The notes: generated from the sequence alone by a model not told the origin. Counted from the stretch's first letter, positions 37,038 to 46,222 are shown. The stretch: 64,000 nucleotides of DNA from Micromonospora rubida (GCF_009908295.1 NZ_JAAALO010000002.1:967490-1031489), one strand, 5' to 3'. Translations and numbers: made by a program.

Positions 37038-37886
37038 TCAGGAGCGGGGGGCGAGCCGGATCGCCGCGTTGTCGATGAGCCGGGTGGCGCCGACCCAGGC
37101 CGCGACCAGCAGCCGGGCCGGACCGACGACCGGGCCGGGTTCCAGGTCCGGGTCGGTCAGCACCAGGTAGTCGAGCCGGGCCCCGGCCGCGCCGGAGCCG
37201 AACGCCCGGTGGGCCTCGGCCAGCACCGCGCCGGCGTCCAGCCCCCGGTCGGCGGCGTCCACGCCGGCCCGCAGCGCGGCCGACAGGCTCAGCGCCGCCC
37301 CCCGCTCCTGTGCCGAGAGGTAGCGGTTGCGGCTCGACAGGGCCAGCCCGTCCGGCTCCCGGACGGTCGGCACGCCGACCACCTCGACCGGCACGTCGAA
37401 GTCCCGGGCCATCCGTCGGACCAGGGTGAGCTGCTGGTAGTCCTTCTCGCCGAAGAACGCCAGGTCGGGGCGGGTGAGCTGGAACAGCTTGAGCACCACG
37501 GTGAGCACCCCGTGGAAGAAGCCCGGCCGGGTCAGCCCCTCCAGGTCCTCGCCGAGCAGGCCCGGGTTCACCCGGACCCGGGGCTCACCGTCCGGGTACA
37601 TCTCCTCCCGGTCCGGCGCGAAGACCAGATCCGCTCCGGCCCGCCGGCAGGCCTCCAGGTCCGTCGCCAGGGTGCGCGGGTACCGGTCGAAGTCCTCGTT
37701 CGGGCCGAACTGGAGCGGGTTGACGAAGATCGTCACCAGCACGTGGTCGGCCCGTTCCCGGGCGGCCCGCAGCAGCGTCTCGTGCCCGGAGTGCAGCGCG
37801 CCCATGGTCATCACGACCCCGACCGTGCCGGTCAGCGCGGCGCGCGCCTTCGCCAACTCCTCGCGGGTCCGCACCAACTCCGTCAC
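37038..37886 (-). CDS. panC: pantoate--beta-alanine ligase
   Basis: A 282-residue adenylate-forming ligase giving pantothenate. Motifs: [18 protein letters not shown] (HIGH-like), [32 protein letters not shown] and LSSRNRYLS (KMSKS-like). It starts with GTG within the stop of a 21-residue mini-ORF that begins inside the DUF2520 stop. It shares an 18-nt upstream element with nadC. Confidence 0.96.
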   Translation of the reverse strand: MTELVRTREELAKARAALTGTVGVVMTMGALHSGHETLLRAARERADHVLVTIFVNPLQFGPNEDFDRYPRTLATDLEACRRAGADLVFAPDREEMYPDGEPRVRVNPGLLGEDLEGLTRPGFFHGVLTVVLKLFQLTRPDLAFFGEKDYQQLTLVRRMARDFDVPVEVVGVPTVREPDGLALSSRNRYLSAQERGAALSLSAALRAGVDAADRGLDAGAVLAEAHRAFGSGAAGARLDYLVLTDPDLEPGPVVGPARLLVAAWVGATRLIDNAAIRLAPRS

Positions 37887-37948
37887 TGCGCCACCACCTC
37901 GGTTCGCGACTGCGGGGCCCGCAGGATCGACTCACTCCGCACGCTCAT
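37883..37948 (-). other. bridging mini-ORF DUF2520-panC (21 residues)
   Basis: ATG overlaps the stop of the DUF2520 gene (ATGA) and TGA overlaps the panC GTG (GTGA). It spans the entire 58-base gap. The peptide begins [15 protein letters not shown]. It contains the shared 18-nt element, read in a different frame from the nadC mini-ORF. Confidence 0.5.
37897..37914 (-). repeat. 18-nt element shared with nadC, copy 2 (before panC)
   Basis: Identical to 33779-33796 and placed ten bases before the panC start. The common sequence ends in GAGG. Confidence 0.75.
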
Positions 37949-38922
37949 GCCACCACCTTCCGATGGGTCCCACTGAGCACGTCGAGCAGCGACTCGGCGT
38001 CCGCCGGGCGCAGCCGGCCCGCCGCGATGGCCCGGTCCGCCGTCCGCCGGGCCAGGGCCAGGTACGGGGCCACCGACTCGGGCGCGGTCGCGGCCAGCCG
38101 CTCCAGGTGCCGGCGTACGGTGCCGGCGTCGCCCCGGGAAACCGGGCCGGTCAGCGCGTCGTCGCCGAGCCGCAGCGCGTTCTCCAGCGCCGCCCGCAGC
38201 AGCGGCGCGAGCACCTTCTCCGGCTGGCCCACCCCGGCGTCGCGCAGCCGGTCGGCCGCCTCGTTGACCAGGGTGACCAGGTGGTTCGCGCCGTGCGCCA
38301 GCGCCGCGTGGTACAGCGGCCGGTCGGCCTCCGCCACCCACTCCGGCACCCCGCCAAGGTCGACGGCCAGCCGGGCGGCGAGCGGGCGCAGCTCGGCCGG
38401 GGCCGTCACCCCGTACGAGATGCCGGCGAGCCGGCCGAGGTCGTCGGGCGTACCGGTGAAGGTCATCGCCGGGTGCAGGGCCAGCGGACAGGCCCCGACG
38501 GCGGCGGCCGGGGCGAGCACGCCCAGCCCGTGCGCGCCGGAGGTGTGCGCGACCACCTGGCCGGGGTGCAGCGCGCCCGTCTCGGCCAACCCGGCCACCA
38601 CCCCGGCCAGCGTGTCGTCGGGGACGGCGATCAGCAGCAGGTCGGTGGCGGCCCGGGCCACGGAGGTGGCGGAGCGGTTGCGGGCGTCGGGAAGCAGCAG
38701 GGCGATCCGGGCCTTGGTCGCCCCGGAGACGCCGGAGGCGGCGACCACCCGGTGCCCGGCGGCGGCGAGCGCGGCGCCCAGTACGGCGCCGACCCGGCCG
38801 GCGCCGATGACGCCGACGGTGAGCACGCGAGGGAAGACGAGCGGGGCGCCGGCAGGGGCGCCTCCCGCGGATACGGCGGCCCGAGAGGGGGCTGCCGGAC
38901 GCGGGCGCAGCGGTGCGCTCAT
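37945..38922 (-). CDS. Rossmann-fold oxidoreductase-like protein with DUF2520
   Basis: A 325-residue protein. After a 40-residue low-complexity start, a Rossmann domain begins (VGVIGAGRVGAVLGAALAAAGHRVVAASG), and a C-terminal helical DUF2520 domain follows (ALHPAMTFTGTPDDLGRLAGISYGV, VNEAADRLRDAGV). The layout recalls ketopantoate reductase-like dehydrogenases. As it heads the panC-panD run, it could supply reducing steps for pantoate, but this is inference. An AGAGGA ribosome site precedes the ATG. Confidence 0.85.
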   Translation of the reverse strand: MSAPLRPRPAAPSRAAVSAGGAPAGAPLVFPRVLTVGVIGAGRVGAVLGAALAAAGHRVVAASGVSGATKARIALLLPDARNRSATSVARAATDLLLIAVPDDTLAGVVAGLAETGALHPGQVVAHTSGAHGLGVLAPAAAVGACPLALHPAMTFTGTPDDLGRLAGISYGVTAPAELRPLAARLAVDLGGVPEWVAEADRPLYHAALAHGANHLVTLVNEAADRLRDAGVGQPEKVLAPLLRAALENALRLGDDALTGPVSRGDAGTVRRHLERLAATAPESVAPYLALARRTADRAIAAGRLRPADAESLLDVLSGTHRKVVA

Positions 38923-38965
38923 GGCAACGATCCAGTCCTCTGAAGGGGGGTACCGGTCGATCGCA

Positions 38966-38993
38966 AGTATGCGCCGCGGTCACGGACCTGCAA
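38966..38993 (-). promoter_or_regulatory. candidate promoter of the pan/nad run
   Basis: Minus-strand TTGCAG (38988-38993), 16-base spacer and CATACT (38966-38971), about 44 bases before the DUF2520 ATG. The two elements are each one or two bases from consensus. Confidence 0.4.
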
Positions 38994-39073
38994 CAAGAAG
39001 GTGTGAAAACCTTCACCGATGAGCCGCCGGCCGCCGGCGTGGGGACCACGAACCGTCTCGTGGCCACAGACCG

Positions 39074-39116
39074 TAGGGTCGGCACGGTGACGGCTCCCGA
39101 AAACGGAATGACCTGA
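39074..39116 (+). promoter_or_regulatory. leaderless mini-ORF leader of the MidA-nuoD pair
   Basis: A TAGGGT -10 (39074-39079) is followed seven bases later by GTG 39087, which opens a nine-residue frame (MTAPENGMT). Its TGA overlaps the MidA-type start codon (TGATG). A leaderless leader peptide coupled to the first gene is therefore possible; the MidA-type gene itself has only a weak ribosome site. Confidence 0.4.
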
Positions 39117-40297
39117 TGCCGGTCCGCTGGCGGGACGCGATGAGCCAGGCGCTGTACGGACCCGGGGGCTTCTTCGTGGCCGGACCCGGCCCGGCGGGCC
39201 ACTTCCGGACCAGCGTGCACGCGTCCCGGGCGTTCGCGTCGGCGCTCTTCCGGCTCGTCTCGCGGCTCGACGCCGACCTCGGGTTCCCCGCCCCGTTCGA
39301 CGTGGTGGACGTGGGCGCCGGACAGGGCGAGTTGCTGCTCGCCCTGGCGCGGCTCGCCGGGTCGGAGGCGTCGGAGGCCGGTGACGAGGCCGCCGGGTCC
39401 ACGGCGGGGGGCTCCGGGGAGCCCACCCCGGCCGCCGCCCGCCCGTCGCCCACCCAGCCGCCACCGGTCCCGCTGGCCCATCGGGTACGCCTCACCGCCG
39501 TCGAGAAGGCACCCCGCCCCGACGGCCTTCCGGCGGAGATCGGCTGGGTGGACGAGATTCCGGACCGGATCACCGGCCTGCTGGTGGCCACCGAGTGGCT
39601 CGACAACGTCCCGCTGGACCTGGCCGTGCCCACCGGAACCGGCTGGCGTTACCTCCTGGTCGACCCCAGAACGGGCAAGGAGACCCCCGGCCCCCCGCTG
39701 ACCCCCGAGGACGCCGCCTGGGTAGCCCACTGGTGGCCCACCCCGCCGCCGAGTTCGTCGATCAAGAAGTTTGCGCCCGAGGACGACCCGGATTCAGCCG
39801 CAGACCCCTTGATCAACGGGGTTGAGGAGCGGGTGGAGGTTGGGCGGTTGCGTGATGAGGCTTGGGGCGGGGCCGTTGGATGCGTTGAGCGGGGGCTGGC
39901 GTTGGCCGTGGACTACGGGCACCTGATCGGGTCTCGGCCGGTGGGCGGGACGTTGGCCGGATACCGGGGCGGCCGGCAGGTGCCGCCCGTGCCCGACGGG
40001 TCCTGCGACGTCACGGCCCACGTGGCGATGGACTCGGCCGGCGCGGCCGGGGCGGCTGCGGGCGGCGGGGCGTACACGCTGGTGGGTCAGCGGGAGGCGC
40101 TGCGGGCGCTCGGGGCCGACGGCGGGCGACCGCCGCTGAGCCTGGCCGCCACCGACCCGGCCCGGTACGTGCGGGCGCTCGCCGCCGCGTCGGCGGTGAC
40201 CGAACTGACCGACCCGGCCGGGCTCGGCGGGCACCGGTGGCTGCTCCAGCCGGTCGGCGTCACCGTCGATCCGCTCATGGCACGATGGCGGGCATGA
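39116..40297 (+). CDS. MidA/NDUFAF7-type SAM-dependent methyltransferase
   Basis: A 393-residue protein of the MidA (DUF185) family. The N-terminal [18 protein letters not shown] is the family hallmark (the FxxAMxxALYxPxxGYY region), with SAM motif I in [20 protein letters not shown] and a [15 protein letters not shown] stretch. The eukaryotic homologue NDUFAF7 symmetrically dimethylates an Arg of the complex I subunit NDUFS2. Here the gene overlaps a nuoD, the bacterial NDUFS2 counterpart, by four bases. There is an inserted Ala/Glu/Pro-rich stretch after motif I and a polar one near residue 215. Confidence 0.85.
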   Translation: MPVRWRDAMSQALYGPGGFFVAGPGPAGHFRTSVHASRAFASALFRLVSRLDADLGFPAPFDVVDVGAGQGELLLALARLAGSEASEAGDEAAGSTAGGSGEPTPAAARPSPTQPPPVPLAHRVRLTAVEKAPRPDGLPAEIGWVDEIPDRITGLLVATEWLDNVPLDLAVPTGTGWRYLLVDPRTGKETPGPPLTPEDAAWVAHWWPTPPPSSSIKKFAPEDDPDSAADPLINGVEERVEVGRLRDEAWGGAVGCVERGLALAVDYGHLIGSRPVGGTLAGYRGGRQVPPVPDGSCDVTAHVAMDSAGAAGAAAGGGAYTLVGQREALRALGADGGRPPLSLAATDPARYVRALAAASAVTELTDPAGLGGHRWLLQPVGVTVDPLMARWRA

Positions 40298-41454
40298 CCA
40301 CGGACACCGGTGACCTGCGCGAGCTGACCGTCGGAACCGGGGCCGGCGGGGAGCAACTCGGCACCGACATGGTGCTCAACATCGGCCCGCAGCACCCGTC
40401 CACGCACGGGGTGCTACGGCTGAAGCTGGTCCTCGACGGGGAACGGGTGGTCGCCGCCGAGCCGATCGTCGGCTACATGCACCGGGGCGCGGAGAAGCTG
40501 TTCGAGGTGCGCGACTACCGCCAGATCATCGTGCTGGCCAACCGGCACGACTGGCTGTCGGCGTTCTCCAACGAGCTGGGCGTGGTGCTGGCCGTCGAAC
40601 GGCTGATGGGCATGGAGGTGCCCGAGCGGGCCACCTGGCTGCGGATGGCGCTGGCCGAGCTGAACCGGGTGCTCAACCACCTGATGTTCCTCGGCTCGTA
40701 CCCGCTGGAGATCGGCGCGATCACCCCGGTCTTCTACGCCTTCCGGGAGCGGGAGACCATCCAGGCGGTGATGGAGGAGGTCTCCGGCGGGCGAATCCAC
40801 TACATGTTCAACCGGGTCGGCGGGCTGAAGGAGGAGGTCCCCGCCGGTTGGACCGGCCGGGCCCGGGCGGCGATCGGCGAGGTGCGCCGCCGGATGCCGG
40901 ACCTGGACAACCTGATCCGGCGCAACGAGATCTTCCTGGCCCGCACGGTCGGGGTGGGGGTGCTGTCGGCCGCCGACGCCGCCGCGTTCGGCGCGTCCGG
41001 GCCGGTCGCCCGGGCCTCCGGGCTGGACCTGGACCTGCGCCGCGACGAGCCATACCTGGCGTACGACCAGCTCGACGTGCCGGTGGTCACCAAGACCGCC
41101 GGGGACTGCCACGCCCGGTTCGAGGTGCTGCTCGACCAGGTGTACGCCTCACTCGACCTCGCCGAGCAGTGCCTGGACCGGGTGGACCGGCTCACCGGGC
41201 CGGTGAACACCCGGCTCCCGAAGGTGGTGAAGGCCCCGGAGGGGCACACCTACGCGTGGACGGAGAACCCGCTCGGCATCAACGGCTACTACCTCGTGTC
41301 GAGGGGCGAGAAGACGCCGTGGCGGTTGAAGCTGCGCACCGCGTCGTACGCGAACGTGCAGGCGCTGGCCACGCTGCTGCCCGGCTGCCTGGTGCCGGAC
41401 CTGATCGCCATCCTCGGTTCGATGTTCTTCGTGGTGGGCGACATCGACAAGTAG
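40294..41454 (+). CDS. nuoD: NADH-quinone oxidoreductase subunit D, orphan copy
   Basis: A 386-residue 49-kDa-type subunit that helps form the quinone pocket of complex I. Family stretches include [71 protein letters not shown] and the C-terminal [23 protein letters not shown] end. No other nuo gene is in the window, so this is an isolated copy (a second NuoD, as in other actinomycetes). It starts at the ATG within the stop of the methyltransferase gene. The Arg in HRG aligns with the one methylated in NDUFS2. Confidence 0.94.
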   Translation: MTTDTGDLRELTVGTGAGGEQLGTDMVLNIGPQHPSTHGVLRLKLVLDGERVVAAEPIVGYMHRGAEKLFEVRDYRQIIVLANRHDWLSAFSNELGVVLAVERLMGMEVPERATWLRMALAELNRVLNHLMFLGSYPLEIGAITPVFYAFRERETIQAVMEEVSGGRIHYMFNRVGGLKEEVPAGWTGRARAAIGEVRRRMPDLDNLIRRNEIFLARTVGVGVLSAADAAAFGASGPVARASGLDLDLRRDEPYLAYDQLDVPVVTKTAGDCHARFEVLLDQVYASLDLAEQCLDRVDRLTGPVNTRLPKVVKAPEGHTYAWTENPLGINGYYLVSRGEKTPWRLKLRTASYANVQALATLLPGCLVPDLIAILGSMFFVVGDIDK

Positions 41455-41492
41455 CCGGGGCCGCGCGCCGCCGAGCGCCGGTCGGCCGGCGG

Positions 41493-42443
41493 TCAGGGCC
41501 GGCGGCCACCGGCGTGGGGCGGGTCGTCGTGGGGCGGGTGGCCGTGGGGCGGGTGGCCGTACCACTCCTCGTCGGCGTGCTGGTGCCGGCCGGCCCGGGC
41601 CGGGCCGGGCTCCGCCGCGCGCCACTGCCCGGCCGGCGAGGCGTCGCGCTGCTCGGCGTCCGGCCGGGGACCGGTCCGGCCCGGGTCCGGCCGTCGCCCC
41701 CCGGGGCCCTCGTCCCACCGTCGCTCGCCCTGGCCCCACCCGGGGCGGGGCTCGCTCCGCCGGACCGACGCCCAGCGGTCCTCGACCCGGTACCCGCTGC
41801 CGGCGGCGTCCGCGTGTGCCGCGGCCCGCCGGGGAGCAGGCCCGGGGCCGCCGGGCTGGGCTGGCCGCTCGGCCCCGTAACGCGGGGTCGGCCGGGGCCG
41901 GTGGACGGGCGGCTCGTCGCCGTGGGCCGTCCCGGGCACCCGGACCCGCCCGGCAGGGGCTTCGTCGATGTCCCGGTGCCGGCGCGCGTCGTCGTACGCC
42001 TCGGCGAGCGGGACCCGGGCGCGGCCCGCGCCGGCCGGCTTTTCGACGGACGGCTCGGGGGCGGCGGCCGTCGCCACGGCGTCGAGCCGGCGACGCAGCG
42101 CCGCGACCTGGTCCTGGGCCCGCTGGGACGCGTCGAGCGCCTGGTTGCCGCGCTGTGCGGCGCCGACGATCTCCCCGCGCAACTCGCGGCGCAGTTCCTC
42201 GATCTCGTCGTGGAGGGCCCCGATCTCGGCCCGGCTGCCGCCGCCGTCCGCGCGCAGGGCGATCGAGAGACCGATCAGCACCACGGCTGTGATGGCGAGC
42301 ACGGCGGCGAACCGCAGCGGCCCGTTGCCGTCAGCGACCAGCAGGATCAGCGCCGCGACCGGGGCGAACGCCACGCCCGTCCAGAAGAGCACGGGCAGCA
42401 GACGGGCTTCACGCCTGTCGGTGACGGCAACCGGGTCGGGCAT
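41493..42443 (-). CDS. hypothetical membrane protein with coiled coil and disordered tail
   Basis: A 316-residue protein. Two membrane segments lie in residues 15-65 (LFWTGVAFAPVAALILLVADG, FAAVLAITAVVLIGLSIAL). A coiled-coil segment of about 70-125 follows (EIGALHDEIEELRRELRGEI). A long Pro/Arg/Gly/His-rich disordered tail ends in HPPHGHPPHDDPPH-type repeats. No family is recognised. It faces nuoD convergently and precedes nothing obvious in an operon. Confidence 0.7.
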   Translation of the reverse strand: MPDPVAVTDRREARLLPVLFWTGVAFAPVAALILLVADGNGPLRFAAVLAITAVVLIGLSIALRADGGGSRAEIGALHDEIEELRRELRGEIVGAAQRGNQALDASQRAQDQVAALRRRLDAVATAAAPEPSVEKPAGAGRARVPLAEAYDDARRHRDIDEAPAGRVRVPGTAHGDEPPVHRPRPTPRYGAERPAQPGGPGPAPRRAAAHADAAGSGYRVEDRWASVRRSEPRPGWGQGERRWDEGPGGRRPDPGRTGPRPDAEQRDASPAGQWRAAEPGPARAGRHQHADEEWYGHPPHGHPPHDDPPHAGGRRP

Positions 42444-42545
42444 GGGTGTGCAGCCTACCGAGAGTTCCAGCGGCTGGGAACGGGGCGGACGCCCTGACGG
42501 GCACCGGTCGCCGGCGGCACGGGGCCGCCGACGACCGGTGGTGGT

Positions 42546-43550
42546 TCAGCTGACCGCGAGGGCCCCGTCGGAGGAGAGGACCAGACCGACGCTGGCGTTC
42601 CCCGTCGTCAAGGCGTTCTTGGTCTGCGGACCGGCCGCGTCCAGCGAGCTGAAGGAGCCGGCCTTGAAGTCGTAGACCTTGACCAGGCCGGCCTGGCACA
42701 GCGGGCGCTGCGGGCACTCCGGCGGCCCGGCCAGCACGGTGGCGCTGCCGGAGCACTTGGCGGCCAGTTCGGAGAGGGTGGTGACCCCGTACTTGTCGGC
42801 GAAGGCCTTGGTGACGGCGAACGCGTTCTGGTCCTGCGCGGCGGACGGCGCGCCGAAAGCGAGGCCGGCCTTCTCGCCACCGGCCTTGAGGGCGGTCACG
42901 GTCTTCTCCAGCTCGGGCGAGGAGACGGGCGGGGCGTCCTTGCCGTTGGCCTTGGTGTTCAGGAACTCGGCCATGGTCGCCGCGTACTCCGGGACGACCT
43001 GGATCTCGCCCTTCTCCAGGGCCGGCTCGTAGAGCTCCCGGTTGCCGATCTGCTGCACCTTGACCTGGTAGCCGGCGGCGGTGAGGGTGATCCGGTACAG
43101 CTCGGCGAGGGTCTCGCTCTCGCTGAAGTTGCCGGCGCCCACCACGATCGTGCCGCCCGGCCCCTTCTCCAGCCCCTGGGTGAGGTTGTTCGCCGCGGCG
43201 AACTCCTCCGCCGCGACCTTGGAGGTCTTGCGGTCGACGACGACGGCCTTGTTGAGGCCGATCAGCTTCGGGGTGTCCAGCGCCGCGGAGACCTTGTCGA
43301 GCGCCGCGACCAGCTGCGGCTTGGCCACCTTCGCGTTGATCGCCGGAAGGATGTTGTCGCTGTTCTGGAGCTTCTTGTCGTCAGTCAGGACGACCAGCTG
43401 TTCACCAGCAACCGGGGCGCACCCGGCCCCCGACGCGCCCTGCTCGGGCGCCTCGGTCCCGGAGGACCCGGCGTCACCGCAACCGGTGAGAAACCCGACC
43501 GCGAGGACGCCGATCGCGCCGATTGCCAGGCGTGTACGTGCGTGCATCAA
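42546..43550 (-). CDS. osmolyte ABC transporter binding lipoprotein, apparently circularly permuted
   Basis: A 334-residue substrate-binding lipoprotein (lipobox FLTGC, Cys near 24) of the glycine betaine/choline OpuAC/OsmF group. The canonical N-terminal signature (GGTIVVGAGNFSESETLAELY) starts only near residue 130. The canonical C-terminal piece (LVVLTDDKKLQNSDN, INAKVAKPQLVAALDKVSAAL, AVVVDRKTSKVAAEEFAA) lies at residues 50-125. The protein ends at GLVLSSDGALAVS, exactly where that piece would normally begin. It follows two permeases and probably delivers a quaternary amine; aromatic cage residues were not assigned. Confidence 0.88.
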   Translation of the reverse strand: MMHARTRLAIGAIGVLAVGFLTGCGDAGSSGTEAPEQGASGAGCAPVAGEQLVVLTDDKKLQNSDNILPAINAKVAKPQLVAALDKVSAALDTPKLIGLNKAVVVDRKTSKVAAEEFAAANNLTQGLEKGPGGTIVVGAGNFSESETLAELYRITLTAAGYQVKVQQIGNRELYEPALEKGEIQVVPEYAATMAEFLNTKANGKDAPPVSSPELEKTVTALKAGGEKAGLAFGAPSAAQDQNAFAVTKAFADKYGVTTLSELAAKCSGSATVLAGPPECPQRPLCQAGLVKVYDFKAGSFSSLDAAGPQTKNALTTGNASVGLVLSSDGALAVS

Positions 43551-43726
43551 GCCCGCCTTCCGTGTCCCGGCGCGGCCCGTTCGGGCCGGCCGCGTGTCCG
43601 ACGGGCGAACCCTGTCATCGCCCGCGATCTCCCACCCAACATCCTGCCGGCCGACACCGACAACCCGAGGCGCGCTTTGTCACCGGATCGTCACACCCGA
43701 GGGTGCGAAGGCCGGGCGGACGGCCC

Positions 43727-44452
43727 TCAGGTGCCGGCGACGGCGTCCGCGGCGCGGCGGTTGGCCCGACGCCGGGCCGGGCGCAGCGGGCGCGGGGTGA
43801 GCACCCGCTCGACCAGCGCCAGCACCAGTTCGGCCAGCACCGCCAGCCCGGCCACCAGCAGACCCCCCGCGATGATCTGCCCACCCCCGGCGGCGATGTC
43901 CAGGCCGAAGCCGGCCCGGATGATCTGGCCGAGGCCGCCGCCGTTGACGAACGACGCCAGCGCGGCCGTCGCCACCACCTGCACCGTCGCGGTCCGGAAG
44001 CCGGCCGCCAGGTACGGCACCGCCAGCGGCAGCTCCACCCGGCGCAGCACCTGCCCGCCGGACAGCCCCATTCCGCGCGCCGCGTCCCGGGCCTCCGGGT
44101 CGGCCTGGCGCACCCCGGTGTACGCGTTGGCCAGCAACGGCGGCACCGCGAAGACGGCCAGCGCGACCACCACCGACGGCCGGCCGAAGCCGAGGAAGGT
44201 CAGCGGCAGGATGGTCAGCAGGGCCAGGGTCGGCACGGCGAGGGTGACGTTGGAGACGAGCACGACCAGCCCGCCGCCCCGCCCGGTGTGCCCGAGCCAG
44301 AGCCCGACGGGCCAGGCCACCAGGCAGCCGAGCAGCACGGCCGCCGCCGAGATGCTCAGGTGCTCGCCGAGCCGGTCCAGGACGCCGCCCGGGATGGTCC
44401 AGTTCAGCGGGTCGTTGAGCCAGAGCACCGCCTGGCCGACCGGGTTGCTCAC
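43727..44452 (-). CDS. osmolyte ABC transporter permease
   Basis: A 241-residue permease with about five or six membrane helices and the EAA loop DARDAARGMGLSGGQVLRRVELPLAVPYLAAGF. It belongs to the ProW/OpuBB type (the betaine/choline family). It starts with GTG inside the stop of a 33-residue mini-ORF that links it to the second permease gene. The binding-protein gene follows after 176 bases. Confidence 0.9.
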   Translation of the reverse strand: MSNPVGQAVLWLNDPLNWTIPGGVLDRLGEHLSISAAAVLLGCLVAWPVGLWLGHTGRGGGLVVLVSNVTLAVPTLALLTILPLTFLGFGRPSVVVALAVFAVPPLLANAYTGVRQADPEARDAARGMGLSGGQVLRRVELPLAVPYLAAGFRTATVQVVATAALASFVNGGGLGQIIRAGFGLDIAAGGGQIIAGGLLVAGLAVLAELVLALVERVLTPRPLRPARRRANRRAADAVAGT

Positions 44453-44550
44453 CGGGCTACCCTCCCGCAGTCGTTCATCAGCCCCTGCCCCCGGGTGCCC
44501 GCCGGGGGCGTGTCATGGCTGCCCGCCGGGCCCGTCCAGTGGCCGATCAT
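44449..44550 (-). other. bridging mini-ORF between the two permease genes (33 residues)
   Basis: ATG inside the stop of the upstream permease (ATGA), TGA overlapping the GTG of the downstream permease (GTGA). It covers the whole 94-base gap. The peptide begins MIGHWTGPAGSHDTPP and has no recognisable features. Confidence 0.45.
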
Positions 44551-45230
44551 CGTGCCCCGCGCAGCCAGGGGGTGACCGCCCGGCCGATCCCGGCGAGGAT
44601 CAGGTCCAGCACCAGGGCCAGCAGGACGCAGAGCAGCGTACCGGTCATGATCTGGGCCTTGTAGAAGTTGTTCTGGAAGCCGGCGAAGATGAGCTGCCCC
44701 AGCCCGCCCCGGCCGACCACCACCCCGACGGTCACCAGCGCCACGGTCGACACGGTGGCCAGCCGCAGACCGGTGAGGATGCCGGGCAGGGCCAGCGGCA
44801 GCTCGATCCTCAGCAGCCGGCCCCACCGGCCGTACCCCATGCCCTCGGCGGCCTCACGGACCTCGGGCGGGACCTGGCTCAGCCCGGCGACGGCGTTGCG
44901 GACGATGACCAGCAGCGCGTACAGCACCACCACGCTGAGCACGGTCACCGCCCCGATCCCCAGGTACGGCGCGAGGAAGGCGAACAGCGCCAGGGACGGG
45001 ATCGTGTAGAGCACGCCGGTGAATGCGAGAATCGGGCCGGCGAGCGGGCGGAACCGGTGGGCCACCATGGCGAGCGGCAGGGCCACCAGCGCGGCGATCA
45101 GCACCGCCCGCGCGGTCAGCGAGACGTGGTCGCGCAGCGCGGCGACGATCGTGTCAGAGTTGTCCCGCACGTACTGCCAGGAGAACCACGGGTTACCCGG
45201 GTCGGCCCGGTAGCTCAGGCGGAAGGACAT
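44547..45230 (-). CDS. osmolyte ABC transporter permease, second subunit
   Basis: A 227-residue permease of the OpuB/ProW type with the EAA loop EVREAAEGMGYGRWGRLLRIELPLALPGILTGL and about five or six membrane helices. Its ATG lies only two bases from the GTG of the divergent ATPase gene, so each promoter must overlap the neighbour's coding start. It should form a heterodimer with the other permease. Confidence 0.9.
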   Translation of the reverse strand: MSFRLSYRADPGNPWFSWQYVRDNSDTIVAALRDHVSLTARAVLIAALVALPLAMVAHRFRPLAGPILAFTGVLYTIPSLALFAFLAPYLGIGAVTVLSVVVLYALLVIVRNAVAGLSQVPPEVREAAEGMGYGRWGRLLRIELPLALPGILTGLRLATVSTVALVTVGVVVGRGGLGQLIFAGFQNNFYKAQIMTGTLLCVLLALVLDLILAGIGRAVTPWLRGAR

Positions 45231-45232
45231 GC

Positions 45233-46222
45233 GTGGACGTTACCCCGGCAACCACCGGTGACGCCGGCCAGAGGGCCGCGTCGATCACCCTGGAGGGCAT
45301 CCGTAAGCGCTACCCGGACGGCACCGAGGCGGTCCGCGAGCTGAGCCTGGAGGTCAGGGCCGGGGAGCTGGTGGTGCTGATCGGCCCGTCCGGCTGCGGC
45401 AAGTCGACCGTGCTGCGCATGGTCAACCGGCTGATCGAGCCGACCGCCGGTCGGATCCTGCTCGGCGACGAGGACGTGACCCGGGTCGACCCGGTCGAGC
45501 TGCGCCGCCGGATCGGTTACGTGATCCAGAACGTCGGCCTCTTCCCGCACCAGACGGTCCTGGCGAACGTCGGCACCGTCCCCCGGCTGCTCGGCTGGGC
45601 CCGGGACCGGGTGCGCCGTCGGTCCGAGGAGCTGCTGGAGCTGGTCGGGCTGGACCCGGGGCAGTTCGGTCGCCGCTACCCGCACGAGCTGTCGGGCGGC
45701 CAGCGGCAGCGGGTCGGGGTGGCCCGGGCGCTGGCCGCCGACCCGGTGGTGCTGCTGATGGACGAGCCGTTCTCGGCCGTCGACCCGATCGTGCGGACCC
45801 GGTTGCAGGAGGAGTTCCTCCGGCTCCAGGCGGAGGTTCGCAAGACCATCGTGCTGGTCACCCATGACCTGGACGAGGCGGTCCGGCTCGGCGACCGGAT
45901 CGCGGTGCTCTCCCAGGGCGGCCGGCTGGAGCAGTACGACACCCCGGCGGCCCTGCTCGGGGCGCCCGCCTCCCCGTTCGTCCGGGAGTTCGTCGGCGAG
46001 GACCGGGGCATCCGGGCGCTCGCCGTAACCCCGGTCACCCGGGACGCGCTGGACCCGGCACCGGGCGACCCCGCCGGGCTGCCCGAGGTGGCGCTGGGTT
46101 CGTCGGCGTACGACGCGCTGGCCGTGATGCTCACCGCCGGGGCGGACCGGGTGCTGGTGACCGCCGACGGCCGGCCGGCCGGGGTGCTCACCCGGGAACG
46201 CGCGCTGGGCGCGGGACGCTGA
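45233..46222 (+). CDS. osmolyte ABC transporter ATPase (ProV/OpuCA-like)
   Basis: A 329-residue ATPase with Walker A GPSGCGKST, Q-loop VIQNVGLFPHQT, signature LSGGQRQRVGVARAL, Walker B VVLLMDEPFSAVDP and H-loop VLVTHDLDEA. The C-terminal 100 residues contain one CBS-like motif (YDALAVMLTAGADRVLVTADGRPAGVLTRERAL), as in ionic-strength-sensing betaine transporters, but only one of the usual pair. It starts at GTG 45233 after GGAAGGAC and diverges from its own permease genes by two bases. Confidence 0.93.
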   Translation: MDVTPATTGDAGQRAASITLEGIRKRYPDGTEAVRELSLEVRAGELVVLIGPSGCGKSTVLRMVNRLIEPTAGRILLGDEDVTRVDPVELRRRIGYVIQNVGLFPHQTVLANVGTVPRLLGWARDRVRRRSEELLELVGLDPGQFGRRYPHELSGGQRQRVGVARALAADPVVLLMDEPFSAVDPIVRTRLQEEFLRLQAEVRKTIVLVTHDLDEAVRLGDRIAVLSQGGRLEQYDTPAALLGAPASPFVREFVGEDRGIRALAVTPVTRDALDPAPGDPAGLPEVALGSSAYDALAVMLTAGADRVLVTADGRPAGVLTRERALGAGR

